Part shown: one piece after another, positions 36,945-46,248 of the stretch | How the letters are laid out: every line of letters begins with the position of its first letter | How positions within the stretch are numbered: position 1 is the first letter of the stretch | Source of the DNA: Marivirga tractuosa DSM 4126 | GTDB taxonomy: Bacteria; Bacteroidota; Bacteroidia; Cytophagales; Cyclobacteriaceae | Assembly: GCF_000183425.1 (NCBI RefSeq) | Contig: NC_014759.1 | Coordinates: 62,001-126,000, forward strand | Length of the DNA: 64,000 nucleotides | Direction of reading: 5' to 3' | Made by a program: the position numbers and the translations under genes | Notes under the pieces: model-generated | Told to the model about the DNA's origin: nothing | The model's input: only the letters and a program-made list of their open reading frames with translations | Databases searched by the model: none

Positions 36945-37421
36945 ATGAGAAGAATAGATGCTTTATTAGAAGAATACGGAGCAAGTCATAAAAATAAGAC
37001 CAATAAAATGGTGCATTGGATTTGTGTCCCTTTGATTTTTTGGAGTGTGGTCGCACTTTTATATTCCATTCCTAATGATATGTTGACTTATGCATTTGGA
37101 GTTGGCTATTTTGATAATTGGGCTGTAGTTGTTTTAGGAATAGTCTTAATTTATTATATCAGTCTGTCCATACCGCTTTCTTTTGGAATGGTGGCATTTG
37201 CGGTTCTATGCATTGCTGTTGCTCGTTGGGCAGACCAATTGAATTTCCTTCCTTTATGGGGAATAGCATTAATCGTATTTTTCTTAGCTTGGATTGGTCA
37301 GTTCTGGGGACATAAAATTGAAGGCAAAAAGCCTTCTTTTCTGAAAGACTTGCAGTTTTTGTTAATCGGCCCAGCTTGGTTAATGCATTTTATATATAAG
37401 AAAATAGGAGTGAAATATTAA
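36945..37421 (+). CDS. DUF962/Mpo1-like membrane protein
   Basis: 158 residues, Mpo1/YGL010w-like family (yeast Mpo1 is a 2-hydroxy fatty acid dioxygenase). Four membrane segments; family pattern at the start is EEYGASHKNKTNKMVHWICVP with the conserved His in SHKN and VHW, and a later GHKIEGKKPS with another His pair position. It acts in the membrane; fatty-acid alpha-oxidation is inferred from the family only. Convergent with the next gene, 7 bases apart. Confidence 0.85.
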   Translation: MRRIDALLEEYGASHKNKTNKMVHWICVPLIFWSVVALLYSIPNDMLTYAFGVGYFDNWAVVVLGIVLIYYISLSIPLSFGMVAFAVLCIAVARWADQLNFLPLWGIALIVFFLAWIGQFWGHKIEGKKPSFLKDLQFLLIGPAWLMHFIYKKIGVKY

Positions 37422-37428
37422 GTTTGCT

Positions 37429-38034
37429 CTACTCTTGCTCCGATTGGGATTCAAACATTAATCCTTCAATTTTGCTTGCTTCTTCTTCAAATTTTTCTTT
37501 TAGAGATTGTTTAATGCCTAAAGTAGCAGAACAGTTTTCAGTAAATTCTTGATGTTTGATATCAGCCTCAAACTCAGAAATTAAGCGCATTACTTCATTT
37601 GTGATCTCATACCCATATTGAATATCATAAATCTCTTCAATGGTAACTTCCATTATTTTCGAGGCTTCCAATGCTTCGAAAGCCGCTGTTTTATAGGCAT
37701 TAATTAAGCCCGGAACTCCTAATTTTGTACCACCGAAATAGCGAACTACCACTATTAAAACTTCCGTTAAGTTTTTTGATTTAATTTGCCCCAAAATAGG
37801 ATCACCTGCCGAATGATTAGGCTCTCCATCATCGTTGGCTCTTAGTTTATCTTTTGATAAAATGTAAGCATAGCAATGATGTCGTCCATCATAATACTGC
37901 TTTTTTACTTCCTCTAGTTTTTCTTTCACTTCCTCTTCATCTCTAACTCGACAAGCCAAACCAATGAATTTACTTCCTTTCTCCTTGTAAAAACCTTCAC
38001 CACCTTTAGAAATTGTATAGAAATAGTCCTTCAT
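37429..38034 (-). CDS. YigZ/IMPACT family protein
   Basis: 201 residues with the UPF0029/IMPACT N-terminal domain: GSKFIGLACRV, YDGRHHCYAY, NDDGEPNHSAGDPIL and VVRYFGGTKLGVPGLI, then a C-terminal ferredoxin-like DUF1949 domain (about 135-200). Relatives in other organisms affect translation or act as putative proline peptidases, but the bacterial role is not established. Divergent from the polysaccharide block that starts at 38139. Confidence 0.9.
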   Translation of the reverse strand: MKDYFYTISKGGEGFYKEKGSKFIGLACRVRDEEEVKEKLEEVKKQYYDGRHHCYAYILSKDKLRANDDGEPNHSAGDPILGQIKSKNLTEVLIVVVRYFGGTKLGVPGLINAYKTAAFEALEASKIMEVTIEEIYDIQYGYEITNEVMRLISEFEADIKHQEFTENCSATLGIKQSLKEKFEEEASKIEGLMFESQSEQE

Positions 38035-38138
38035 TTATTCACTAAAATTTTATCAAAAGAATGCCCAAATTAGAGGTTTTTGAGCAATTTAGTCTCAAAA
38101 ATAGCATTTATTGCATCATAAAAAGTATTTTTACCTCT

Positions 38139-39044
38139 ATGCGGCAAAACTATCAAATTTCTGAGCAATTCCCTTCGCCTGAGGAGGAAGAAGCATTAGG
38201 GATTCCTGTTTTCCTGTTACAAGATTATGCTGACTTGTTCAATAGAACAAAGTCTATATCTCCTGTACTAATAAGAGATTCTAAGCATCAACTAGTAGCT
38301 TTTTGGGTTTTTAGTGAAGAAAATAATTGTTGGTTTAGTCCTGTTTCAGCGCCTTTTTCTTGCCCTCAGGTTTACAATGAAATGAGTTTTGAGAAATCGT
38401 GTAAGATGAGTTTTTCATTCTTAAGAGACAAGCTTTCTAAGCCTATTCAATTTATCTATAATCCACTTTTTTCAGGATTTATAAAGTTTCAAAATTATAG
38501 AGTATTAAATGTTGAGCTTAATCATTATATAGAAATTGATCAGGATAGTTTTATGAATAAGCTTCCTCAAAAAAGGAGAAAGCAGAAACTGAGAGCATTA
38601 AAGAGGGGTGACTATGCTGTTGAATACATTGGAATTGACCAATGGGAGAGTATTTATAAACAGAACCTCAGATGGAGAATTGAAAAGGGGCATCAAAATT
38701 TTATCCCTCTGAAGTTGATGCTGCAATTTAAAAATGCATTTCCAGAAAATTATCTGGGCTTTCAATTGAAAAATTCAAATGAATTGATCGGATGTGCATT
38801 TGTGGTAAAGGTTTCACATAAGTATCTTTATTTATACAGCTTGATCACCAATCCGGAATATGATAAGTACGAGCCTTCACTGTTATTATATGACAAGATT
38901 TTTGATTATGCGAAAGAGAATGATATCCAACTATTAGATTTAGGTACTTCAATGAAATTAAATGGAGATATCCATAAAAATATAGCCAATTATAAAAAAG
39001 ATATTGGTGCTTTAGCAATGAGGAAATACACGTTCGAATGCTGA
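38139..39044 (+). CDS. GNAT/FemAB-like acyltransferase
   Basis: 301 residues from ATG 38139 (an in-frame ATG at 38061 adds 26 residues of poor quality). C-terminal half looks like a GNAT/FemAB acyl- or aminoacyl-transferase: KRRKQKLRALKRG, LGFQLKNSNELIGCAFVV, YLYLYSLITNPEYDKYEPSLLLYDKIFDYA and LLDLGTSM. First gene of a tight run with a flippase, GT2 and phosphatase (overlaps of 7, 11 and 4 bases), so it probably decorates a surface polysaccharide or its precursor. The acyl donor is unknown. Confidence 0.7.
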   Translation: MRQNYQISEQFPSPEEEEALGIPVFLLQDYADLFNRTKSISPVLIRDSKHQLVAFWVFSEENNCWFSPVSAPFSCPQVYNEMSFEKSCKMSFSFLRDKLSKPIQFIYNPLFSGFIKFQNYRVLNVELNHYIEIDQDSFMNKLPQKRRKQKLRALKRGDYAVEYIGIDQWESIYKQNLRWRIEKGHQNFIPLKLMLQFKNAFPENYLGFQLKNSNELIGCAFVVKVSHKYLYLYSLITNPEYDKYEPSLLLYDKIFDYAKENDIQLLDLGTSMKLNGDIHKNIANYKKDIGALAMRKYTFEC

Positions 39045-40264
39045 AATATTGGACAAAATATCAGCACAGCATTTGGAGTGGATTGCTTCTTATGATTCGA
39101 ACCCTTGCTGGATTTGGTGCACAAAAAGTAGTCGCTATTTTCTATGGACCTGCAGGAACTACGCTTTTTAGCCATTTTCAAAACTTTGTAGCTTTATTTG
39201 CGCAGCCAATTCAAGATGCAGTAGCTAATGGGTTGATTAATGCGTTTCCGAAAAAGTCATTAAAGAATGTTCAAGTTGTAGGAGCCTCTATTATACTTTT
39301 AATTCTATTGGCTTTTTGCAGTGGTTTGTTTTTGTTCATCAGTGGGCAGTTTGGAGCAAGTATTTTCAGCTTTAGCCTGAGTGATTGGTTGTTAATCATT
39401 CCTTCTATTCTTCTTTTTTGTTTTGGATTAATAATTGCCGCTGTTTATGTTATTCAAAAGAAACTGAGGCTTTACTCCATTATTCTACTCATTCAATGGT
39501 CAATATTCTTTTTCTCCATAAGTTTAATTGATTTACAGCTTCATCAATTTTTAATCTATTGGTTAATTATTCAATCTCTTTTCACATTCTTTTTGATCAT
39601 ACCTGTTTATTCTTTATTGAAATTCAATTTTAAGATTGAAGAAAAGGTGAAAAACCATTTTAAGCAATTTTTGATTATGGCTCTGGTGATATGGTTGAGC
39701 AGTAAATGGGTAAATTATTTTGTACGTGAATTTTCCATCCAAGAATTTGGAGTTATTCAAACAGGTTTTTGGCAGTCAATTGTTAGAGTTTCAGAAGCAT
39801 ACAGAGGGCTGATGATAAGCTTTTTGTTTTTGACTTTATATCCTTTTCTTTCCCGTAAAATGGAAAGTAAAGAATTGAAAGTTAGTGCTTTAATGAAAAA
39901 ATACCTTTATTATTCTTTGATTTCTTTGAGCTTTCTCTTCTTGGTATTTCAGTTTGATGCATTAATTTTAAAGATTTTGTACGATGAACAATATGTAAAA
40001 GCATCAAACTTGTTTCAATTGCAGATCATAGGTGATTTTTTTGCCTTTTTAGCTTTCCCGTTCTCAATCTATTTAATAGCATCCATTCAAACCAAAGTCT
40101 ATGTTATAACAGAATTATTGAGTGCGATTATATTTGTAACTTTAATAACCCTTAAATCTACTATTGGGATTGAAGTATTGGTTTATGCTCACATTGTACG
40201 TTTTACTTGCTATTCAATTATGGTGGGTATAATAGGGATAAAAAAATTAAGAGATGCCTTCTAA
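39038..40264 (+). CDS. polysaccharide flippase (MOP superfamily)
   Basis: 408 residues with about ten to twelve membrane segments, starting MLKYWTKYQHSIWSGLLLMIRTLAG and the MATE/Wzx-like pattern. Inferred to flip a lipid-linked oligosaccharide across the inner membrane. It overlaps the preceding gene by 7 and the following glycosyltransferase by 11 bases. Family members such as O-antigen translocases have this size. Substrate unknown; the neighbours point to a surface glycan. Confidence 0.85.
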   Translation: MLKYWTKYQHSIWSGLLLMIRTLAGFGAQKVVAIFYGPAGTTLFSHFQNFVALFAQPIQDAVANGLINAFPKKSLKNVQVVGASIILLILLAFCSGLFLFISGQFGASIFSFSLSDWLLIIPSILLFCFGLIIAAVYVIQKKLRLYSIILLIQWSIFFFSISLIDLQLHQFLIYWLIIQSLFTFFLIIPVYSLLKFNFKIEEKVKNHFKQFLIMALVIWLSSKWVNYFVREFSIQEFGVIQTGFWQSIVRVSEAYRGLMISFLFLTLYPFLSRKMESKELKVSALMKKYLYYSLISLSFLFLVFQFDALILKILYDEQYVKASNLFQLQIIGDFFAFLAFPFSIYLIASIQTKVYVITELLSAIIFVTLITLKSTIGIEVLVYAHIVRFTCYSIMVGIIGIKKLRDAF

Positions 40265-41120
40265 AGTTTCAGTTATATGTTTATGTTATAATCATGAGGA
40301 GTTTGTGGAAGCGGCCTTAGCTTCTGTTATTGCTCAAACGTATCCAACTGAGCTGATTGTAGTGGATGATGCTTCTTCTGATGATAGTGTGCAAAGAATC
40401 AAAGGTTTTATAAGTAAGCATGCTGATCGGAGCATTCAAACGATTTTTAATGAGAAAAATCTAGGGAATTGCAAAGCCTTTAACGCTGCACTAGAGTTGA
40501 CAAATGCTGAATATATTATTGATTTGGCAGCGGATGATATTCTTTTACCCAATAGGGTAGAAGAGGGCCTGAATAATATGAGTACGAGACCAGAGGTGGC
40601 TATAAATTTTACAAATGCCAATTATATAGATGAAAATGGTAGATATGTTAAATCGCATTATGCCGTAGATGATAAAGAGAAATCTAAGATATTGGTTCCG
40701 GAAGGGGATTTGTTTGCAGAGATATTAAAGCGGTATTTTATTTGTCCGCCAACTTTGATGTATAGAGCTTCCTTTTTAAAGGCTATTGGAGGTTATGATG
40801 AGGAGCTAGCTTACGAAGATTTAGATATCATGCTAAGGCTTTCAAGAAATCATGCCTTCAGTTTTACTGATAAAATATTAGTAGAAAAAAGAATTCTTAG
40901 TACCTCAATGGCTTCTTTGCAGTATAAAAAGGGGAATAAACAATTGAATTCAACCTTAAGGATTTGTAAGAAGTCTTTTGAAATGATTCAAAACAGAACG
41001 GAGAAAAGAGCATTGTTGCAAAGGATTCTTTACGAAGCAAAACAAGCTTTTATGCATAAAAGGTTCTTATTATTCGCAGCATTTATTACTTTAGGGTTTA
41101 AAACTATTTTACAAAAATGA
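40254..41120 (+). CDS. glycosyltransferase family 2
   Basis: 288 residues, GT-A fold: VSVICLCYNHEEFVEAALASV at the start, LIVVDDASSDDS (about 35-46, first acidic motif), DLAADDILLPNRVEEGL (about 90-105, the DxD-like motif ADD), and YDEELAYEDLDIMLRLS near 180 with the ED catalytic base region. Soluble or peripheral, cytoplasmic side. It sits in the middle of the polysaccharide run and overlaps the next gene by 4 bases (ATGA). Confidence 0.92.
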   Translation: MPSKVSVICLCYNHEEFVEAALASVIAQTYPTELIVVDDASSDDSVQRIKGFISKHADRSIQTIFNEKNLGNCKAFNAALELTNAEYIIDLAADDILLPNRVEEGLNNMSTRPEVAINFTNANYIDENGRYVKSHYAVDDKEKSKILVPEGDLFAEILKRYFICPPTLMYRASFLKAIGGYDEELAYEDLDIMLRLSRNHAFSFTDKILVEKRILSTSMASLQYKKGNKQLNSTLRICKKSFEMIQNRTEKRALLQRILYEAKQAFMHKRFLLFAAFITLGFKTILQK

Positions 41121-41599
41121 AAAAGATACTTTTTGTGTGTTTGGGTAATATCTGCCGCTCACCTTTGGCAGAAGGTTTAATGACGGATAAAATAGTTAAA
41201 TCAAATATGGAGGATCAGTTTAAGATTGATTCATGTGGAACTGCAGATTATCACATTGGTGAATTACCTGATGAAAGAACTTGTGAGAATGCCTTAAAAA
41301 ACGGATTGGAATTAAAACAAAGAGCCCGACAATTTGAACCAGCCGATTTCAATCGCTTTGACCATATTTTGGTCATGGATAATGCCAATAAAATGAAAGT
41401 AATAGGTCTTGCAAGCTCTGAGGAGCATTTACACAAAGTTCAATTAATGCGAGACTTTGAAACTGAATCGAATTTACAAGGTAGCGATGTTCCAGACCCT
41501 TATTATGGAGGAACTGAAGGCTTCCAAAATGTATATAATATCTTAGACAGATGCACTGATAATCTGTTAAACTATCACCTCCAAGCAATCGAAAACTAA
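41117..41599 (+). CDS. low-molecular-weight protein-tyrosine phosphatase
   Basis: 160 residues. The P-loop is at the very start, CLGNICRS (Cys8 nucleophile, Arg14), and the general acid Asp lies in VPDPYYGG (about 129). In capsule clusters such phosphatases act with tyrosine kinases on polysaccharide export; no BY-kinase is in this window, so its partner is elsewhere or it works on other substrates. The 88 bases after it are AT-rich and reach the convergent lptD gene. Confidence 0.93.
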   Translation: MKKILFVCLGNICRSPLAEGLMTDKIVKSNMEDQFKIDSCGTADYHIGELPDERTCENALKNGLELKQRARQFEPADFNRFDHILVMDNANKMKVIGLASSEEHLHKVQLMRDFETESNLQGSDVPDPYYGGTEGFQNVYNILDRCTDNLLNYHLQAIEN

Positions 41600-41687
41600 T
41601 CTACGTGCTGTCTTAATTCTTAATTGAAGCAATATGCCTTTTCAGAATTTCAATTACTAATTAAAAAATTACTAATTATTAATTAAT

Positions 41688-44384
41688 CTAGTTATCCCAC
41701 CAACTTCTTCTTCTGTTCAATTTTAAATCTTGAAGGATTGATGCTTTCACTCCTATATCTACACTAAACGATTGAAATCTACCAAATGGAACCCAATTGG
41801 CATTAATTTGCCAGCAGTGAAGATTTCTGAAGATATTGATGGAAGTTTGTGTAAAGTCATCTTTTTCAAAATCATAACCTGAAGTAAATCCAACTTTCCA
41901 GTTTTCAGTAAAATTCACATCACCACTAAAATTCATGGTTTGTTGAATTGTGGCTTCTTCATATCCTTGTCTACTCCATCTAATGTTATATCTTACTCTC
42001 AAATTCCATGGAACATTGAAATCAACATACATATCAGGATTGCTTGCTAATGCTTGAACTTGATCTTCGGTAGCTCCAGCTTGTCGAGCTTGATCTTCTA
42101 ATGCGTTTCTATTCTGATCATCACTTTTTTTACCTGCTGGATTTAAATTGGTTGAAAGTGCAATATTAGCAGTTGTTAGCCTACCTATTCCTCGCCCAGC
42201 TTCCCAAGCATACTGATCGATTTTTCTTTGATACACTTCTTCAGTGCCATTAGATTCAGTGATTATGCTATCTAAAACCATAACATAAGGATCAATTCCT
42301 GTTTGCAGGTTTACATCCAATTTACCATTAAAAAGATTTGTTCTAGCATTGATTGAGATAGGTGCTAATTTGAATGAATCTGCGATTATATTATAACTTG
42401 TTGAAAATGACAGGTTGTCAAATATTTTAACTTTTGACGGTAAATCAGAGGTGTCATTTTTCTTTTTCACTTTCATTTCAACAGTATTGGCTAATGAAAT
42501 TCCAATTGTCCCAGATTTTCCTCTACCTGGGCTTCCATAAACAAAGCCATCATATTTCGAATAAATATCAGTATTTCCCAATGAGTCGGTTTGAACTTCT
42601 TTATAAATACCATATTGTTCTTCACCAAAATCAGGTCGCCAATTAAAGTTGACAGAAGGAGTCATAATATGACGAACTGCCTTAACGGGGCCATTTTTAG
42701 GGTAAATTGTACCATAAAGACGCGTTGTAAATCCAATTCCCGCACTGTAGGATGATGCCCTGCTAAATTGATTCAGGGTATCGATCACAACTGTTTTGAG
42801 CGAATCACTATATCTATGATTCAATTCTTTTAGGTACCAAACTTCATCATAGTTGAAACTAGGACTTGCCGTAATGAATTTTAATAAATTAAAAGAGGTA
42901 GAAACAGGAACTCTATGGCGGCCTCCATTATTTGCCCTTTCAAGTAAATAAGGAAGGGTTTCCCTATTAAAATCAGCAATACTGTCTTCCGTTTCGCCCA
43001 CCGTTCCTAAAGCATTTGTAATTCTATTAGTGGAAGTGAAGTTATACGAATAGTTCATCTTTTGAACCCAATCTAACCCCTTCACATTGACATTTTTAAA
43101 AGGATATTGTCTGTTCATATTCAAAGCTACTTCAGGTAATAATATGTCAATTTCATTTGTCCGGACATTTTGATTATGTCTTGCACTTATGGCGTAATTA
43201 AAAGGTGTGCCTTGAATTACATTTGAATAAGAAACATTTGAGTTGAAGTTTGCTGTAACCTGTTGCTGGTAATTTTGTGTAGGGTTATTTTGGTTAAAGC
43301 TAGATGTACCAGCATTTACTGAGGCAGAAAAACGTCCAGTACCTTTCGATTCGGGTCTGTGAGACCATTGCACCCAAAAGTCACGGGCAATTGCTGAGTC
43401 AGCCTCCGTTTCACCAACTTGCTGTTGGTTAAATCTTATACTTAAATTTCCATTATAGCTGTATCTTTTTTTGTAATTAGAAGCAACAGAAAGTCCATAA
43501 CTTCCTTTAGAATATATTTCACCTCTTAATGCCATGTCAGCATAATCATTTATCGCCCAATAATAGCCGCCATCTCTTAAGAAAAACCCTCTTCTATTCT
43601 CCTCACCATAGGTTGGAAAAAGTATCCCGGATGTCTTATTATTTGGCATAGGAAACATCCCAAAAGGAAATAGAAATGGGGTGGGAAGTTCGGTGATTTC
43701 TAGATTAAAAGGTCCTGCTAAGATTTTATCTCCTGGGATCAGTTTGATTTTATTGGCTGAAATACCAAAGTGGGGATGTTCTAAATTACATGTGGTATAT
43801 AAGGCATGATCACTGAACATTTCATCTTTTTCATTTTTCTTGGTCCAATTTGAATGCATAAAGGCTTCCCCTTGCTGTGTGACTACTCCTTTTATAATTG
43901 CTTTTTTTGTATCAAAATTATAAGTAATCTTTTCCGTTTGATAAACCTGGCCTTTATCAGTGAAGACGGGTTCTCCTGTTATTTTCCCTGCGGTGTCTTG
44001 CAATCCACTAGCATCTAATATTTTAGTATTATAGTTGACTTTTATTTTATCTGCCTCAAGTTCAATATCCCCATAATCCACATGGGCATTTTTATACATA
44101 ATAATATCTTGAGTTTTTAAGTTAAAGTTTAAAGAGTCCTTGGCATTGTAATTGACAGTAGTAGCAATATCGCCTTTCTTTTTACTTTTAACAGAGTCAG
44201 TAGCAGCTGTTTTAGTAGAATCAGAAAGATTGGTTAATGTAGAATCCTGTATGAATTTTGAAGAATCAACTTTAATAGAACTGTCAATGATTGAGTCAGA
44301 TTTTTGAATTACTGAATCAACTTCTTGAGCGAAACCCAAAAAAGGTGCAACAAATATGAAAATACTTAAAATATACTGCCTCAA
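41688..44384 (-). CDS. lptD: LptD-like outer-membrane LPS assembly protein
   Basis: 898 residues from TTG 44384. Start choice: TTG gives a clean signal peptide LRQYILSIFIFVAPFLGFAQ, and a promoter-like pair sits just upstream at 44448-44478; a longer frame from 44699 would run antisense through the amidase gene. Mature part: Ser/Asp-rich linker (about 25-75), OstA-like periplasmic domain (about 85-230, IIMYKNAHVDYGDIELEADKI), then a large beta-barrel with the conserved PFGMFPMPNNKTSGILFPTYGE region. Role: inserts LPS in the outer leaflet with LptE. Confidence 0.88.
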   Translation of the reverse strand: MRQYILSIFIFVAPFLGFAQEVDSVIQKSDSIIDSSIKVDSSKFIQDSTLTNLSDSTKTAATDSVKSKKKGDIATTVNYNAKDSLNFNLKTQDIIMYKNAHVDYGDIELEADKIKVNYNTKILDASGLQDTAGKITGEPVFTDKGQVYQTEKITYNFDTKKAIIKGVVTQQGEAFMHSNWTKKNEKDEMFSDHALYTTCNLEHPHFGISANKIKLIPGDKILAGPFNLEITELPTPFLFPFGMFPMPNNKTSGILFPTYGEENRRGFFLRDGGYYWAINDYADMALRGEIYSKGSYGLSVASNYKKRYSYNGNLSIRFNQQQVGETEADSAIARDFWVQWSHRPESKGTGRFSASVNAGTSSFNQNNPTQNYQQQVTANFNSNVSYSNVIQGTPFNYAISARHNQNVRTNEIDILLPEVALNMNRQYPFKNVNVKGLDWVQKMNYSYNFTSTNRITNALGTVGETEDSIADFNRETLPYLLERANNGGRHRVPVSTSFNLLKFITASPSFNYDEVWYLKELNHRYSDSLKTVVIDTLNQFSRASSYSAGIGFTTRLYGTIYPKNGPVKAVRHIMTPSVNFNWRPDFGEEQYGIYKEVQTDSLGNTDIYSKYDGFVYGSPGRGKSGTIGISLANTVEMKVKKKNDTSDLPSKVKIFDNLSFSTSYNIIADSFKLAPISINARTNLFNGKLDVNLQTGIDPYVMVLDSIITESNGTEEVYQRKIDQYAWEAGRGIGRLTTANIALSTNLNPAGKKSDDQNRNALEDQARQAGATEDQVQALASNPDMYVDFNVPWNLRVRYNIRWSRQGYEEATIQQTMNFSGDVNFTENWKVGFTSGYDFEKDDFTQTSINIFRNLHCWQINANWVPFGRFQSFSVDIGVKASILQDLKLNRRRSWWDN

Positions 44385-44447
44385 ATTATTCTGTGGATTT
44401 TTCCGATTTGATGAATTTTTGCAATCTTTGTGTAAAATTATACTTTT

Positions 44448-44478
44448 CAAATTTAACAACCGAAAGATTGTGAAAAAT
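44448..44478 (-). promoter_or_regulatory. candidate promoter for lptD
   Basis: On the minus strand TTTT (44475-44478), 19 bases, TAAATTTG (44448-44455): one mismatch to TTTG-N19-TAnnTTTG. Start of transcription would be near 44441, giving a 57-base leader to the TTG at 44384. It overlaps the first bases of the divergent amidase gene. Confidence 0.45.
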
Positions 44479-45255
44479 ATTACCATCCTTTTTACACTTA
44501 CACTTTTGATGGTCCTTGGCTCATTCACAAATCTTAACAAACCCTCATATAAAGTTGACAAGGTTGTGATTGATGCAGGACATGGAGGCAAAGATAGTGG
44601 GACTCGGGGCGTAATGTCAAAGGAAAAAGACATAGCTTTAGAAATTGCCTTAGAATTAGGTGAAATCATTAAAGAATATTTACCTGATGTTGAAGTCATT
44701 TACACTAGAACTGATGATAAGTTTATTGAACTTGATGAACGCTCGAACATCGCAAACAAAAATGGTGCCGACCTGTTTGTTTCCATACATTGTAACGCAG
44801 TTGATTACAGTGATAAGGTTCATGGTACTGAAACGTGGATAATGGGGCTTCATAAGTCAGAAACTAATTTAAATGTGGCGAAAAGGGAGAACTCAGTGAT
44901 TTTGATGGAGGATAATTATGAAGAAAAATATGAAGGTTTTGATCCTAATGATCCGGCTTCACATATTCTTTTTTCTTTATATCAGAATGCTTATTTGGCC
45001 AATAGTTTGAAGCTAGCCGAAAAAGTTGAATACCAGTTTGATAAAAGAGTGGGTCGCCATAGTAGGGGAGTAAAGCAGGCAGGCTTTGTGGTATTGTTTA
45101 AGAGCTCTATGCCAAGTGTTTTAATAGAAACAGGTTTTCTCAGCAATCCGAAAGAAGAGAGATATTTGAACGATGAGCTCGGGCAAACGTATATAGCTTC
45201 TGGTATCTTCCGTGCAGTACGGGACTACAAAGTCGAAATTGAATCAATGAACTAA
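44470..45255 (+). CDS. N-acetylmuramoyl-L-alanine amidase (Amidase_3)
   Basis: 261 residues from GTG 44470, which gives a signal peptide KNITILFTLTLLMVLGSFT; an ATG at 44356 adds a non-conserved stretch overlapping the lptD start. Zinc amidase motifs: VVIDAGHGGKDSGTRG (His ligand), the Glu in DKFIELDERS region, FVSIHCNAVD (His ligand) and VLIETGFLSNPKEE (catalytic Glu). Cuts the amide between muramic acid and peptide, needed for cell separation. Followed by the MCE/MlaD gene 13 bases on. Confidence 0.93.
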   Translation: MKNITILFTLTLLMVLGSFTNLNKPSYKVDKVVIDAGHGGKDSGTRGVMSKEKDIALEIALELGEIIKEYLPDVEVIYTRTDDKFIELDERSNIANKNGADLFVSIHCNAVDYSDKVHGTETWIMGLHKSETNLNVAKRENSVILMEDNYEEKYEGFDPNDPASHILFSLYQNAYLANSLKLAEKVEYQFDKRVGRHSRGVKQAGFVVLFKSSMPSVLIETGFLSNPKEERYLNDELGQTYIASGIFRAVRDYKVEIESMN

Positions 45256-45268
45256 AACATATACAACT

Positions 45269-46204
45269 TTGAAAATAGCTAAAGAAATTAAAGTTGCTGT
45301 ACTAGCAATTTCATCAATTGTCATATTTTATTTTGGATTTAATTATCTAAAAGGAATTGATTTTTTTAATCCCACGAATGAGTATTACGCTGTATACGAT
45401 CATGTAAATGGCCTTACAGCTTCAAACCCAGTTCTTTTAAGTGGATTGTCTGTAGGTAGGGTTAGTAGAATTGAAATACTTCAAGAAAGGGAAAACCACC
45501 TGAAGGTGTACTTTGAAGTGAGGGAAGATATTAGTTTAGGAGAAGAATCGGTTGCCATGCTGGCCACGGATATTTTGGGATCTCAAACTATTGTTATCAA
45601 AAGAAATATGGTAACTAATCCTTTACCAGAGGGAAGTGAGATAAAAGGAGATATTGAACCTTCATTAACCTCACAGATTCAAGAACAGGCATATCCAGTA
45701 CTGAAAACCTTAGATTCTGTAGGTCAGCATTTGAATAGTATTTTAGCCAATATTGATAATAATGAAGAAGCGATAAAAAATATTATGCTTAATGTTGAAG
45801 TCACAACCCAAAATTTGGCGAAAATATCAGAAAAACAAGCGACTATCAATGCTGTAATTGATGATTTCAAAAAAATATCTGCGACATTGGCAGATGAAAA
45901 AAATGGACTCAAAGCTTTATTAAAGAAAACTAATGGAATTGCAGATTCTGTAAATGCATTGGAACTAGCTAAAGTAGTTAACAGACTAGATACTACATTA
46001 ATTAATATCAATAATACTGTTGCTGCGATGCAAGATGGAGAAGGAACAGTTGATAAATTACTCAACGATGATTCTTTATATACAAACTTGAATCAAACTT
46101 TAGTTGATTTAGATGCACTCTTAATTGATATGAAGGATCAACCTAAAAAATATGTTCACTTTTCTTTATTTGGAAGGAAAGATAAAGACAAGAAAAAGAA
46201 ATAA
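45269..46204 (+). CDS. MlaD family (MCE domain) lipid-transport protein
   Basis: 311 residues from a TTG start. One N-terminal membrane helix (about 7-25, VAVLAISSIVIFYFGFNYL), the MCE domain at about 35-115 (YAVYDHVNGLTASNPVLLSGLSVG), and a C-terminal helical/coiled-coil part that ends in a Lys-rich tail. Binds phospholipid in the periplasm as part of an Mla-type ABC system; the MlaE and MlaF genes are not adjacent. The start codon TTG is supported by the fit to family N-terminus MKIAKEIKV. Confidence 0.9.
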   Translation: MKIAKEIKVAVLAISSIVIFYFGFNYLKGIDFFNPTNEYYAVYDHVNGLTASNPVLLSGLSVGRVSRIEILQERENHLKVYFEVREDISLGEESVAMLATDILGSQTIVIKRNMVTNPLPEGSEIKGDIEPSLTSQIQEQAYPVLKTLDSVGQHLNSILANIDNNEEAIKNIMLNVEVTTQNLAKISEKQATINAVIDDFKKISATLADEKNGLKALLKKTNGIADSVNALELAKVVNRLDTTLININNTVAAMQDGEGTVDKLLNDDSLYTNLNQTLVDLDALLIDMKDQPKKYVHFSLFGRKDKDKKKK

Positions 46205-46248
46205 CGGAAATATTCAACTAATTATTAAATATACCAGGAAACGACTCA

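Noticed and set aside
39085..39110. GATTCGAACCC-like T-loop sequence suggesting a tRNA on the minus strand
   Set aside because: It lies inside the flippase coding region and no acceptor, anticodon or D arm can be built around it.
44385..44699. N-terminal extension of the LptD frame to an upstream start
   Set aside because: It runs antisense through the amidase gene, shows no signal-peptide logic at its start, and the TTG at 44384 gives a good signal peptide with a promoter-like pair upstream.
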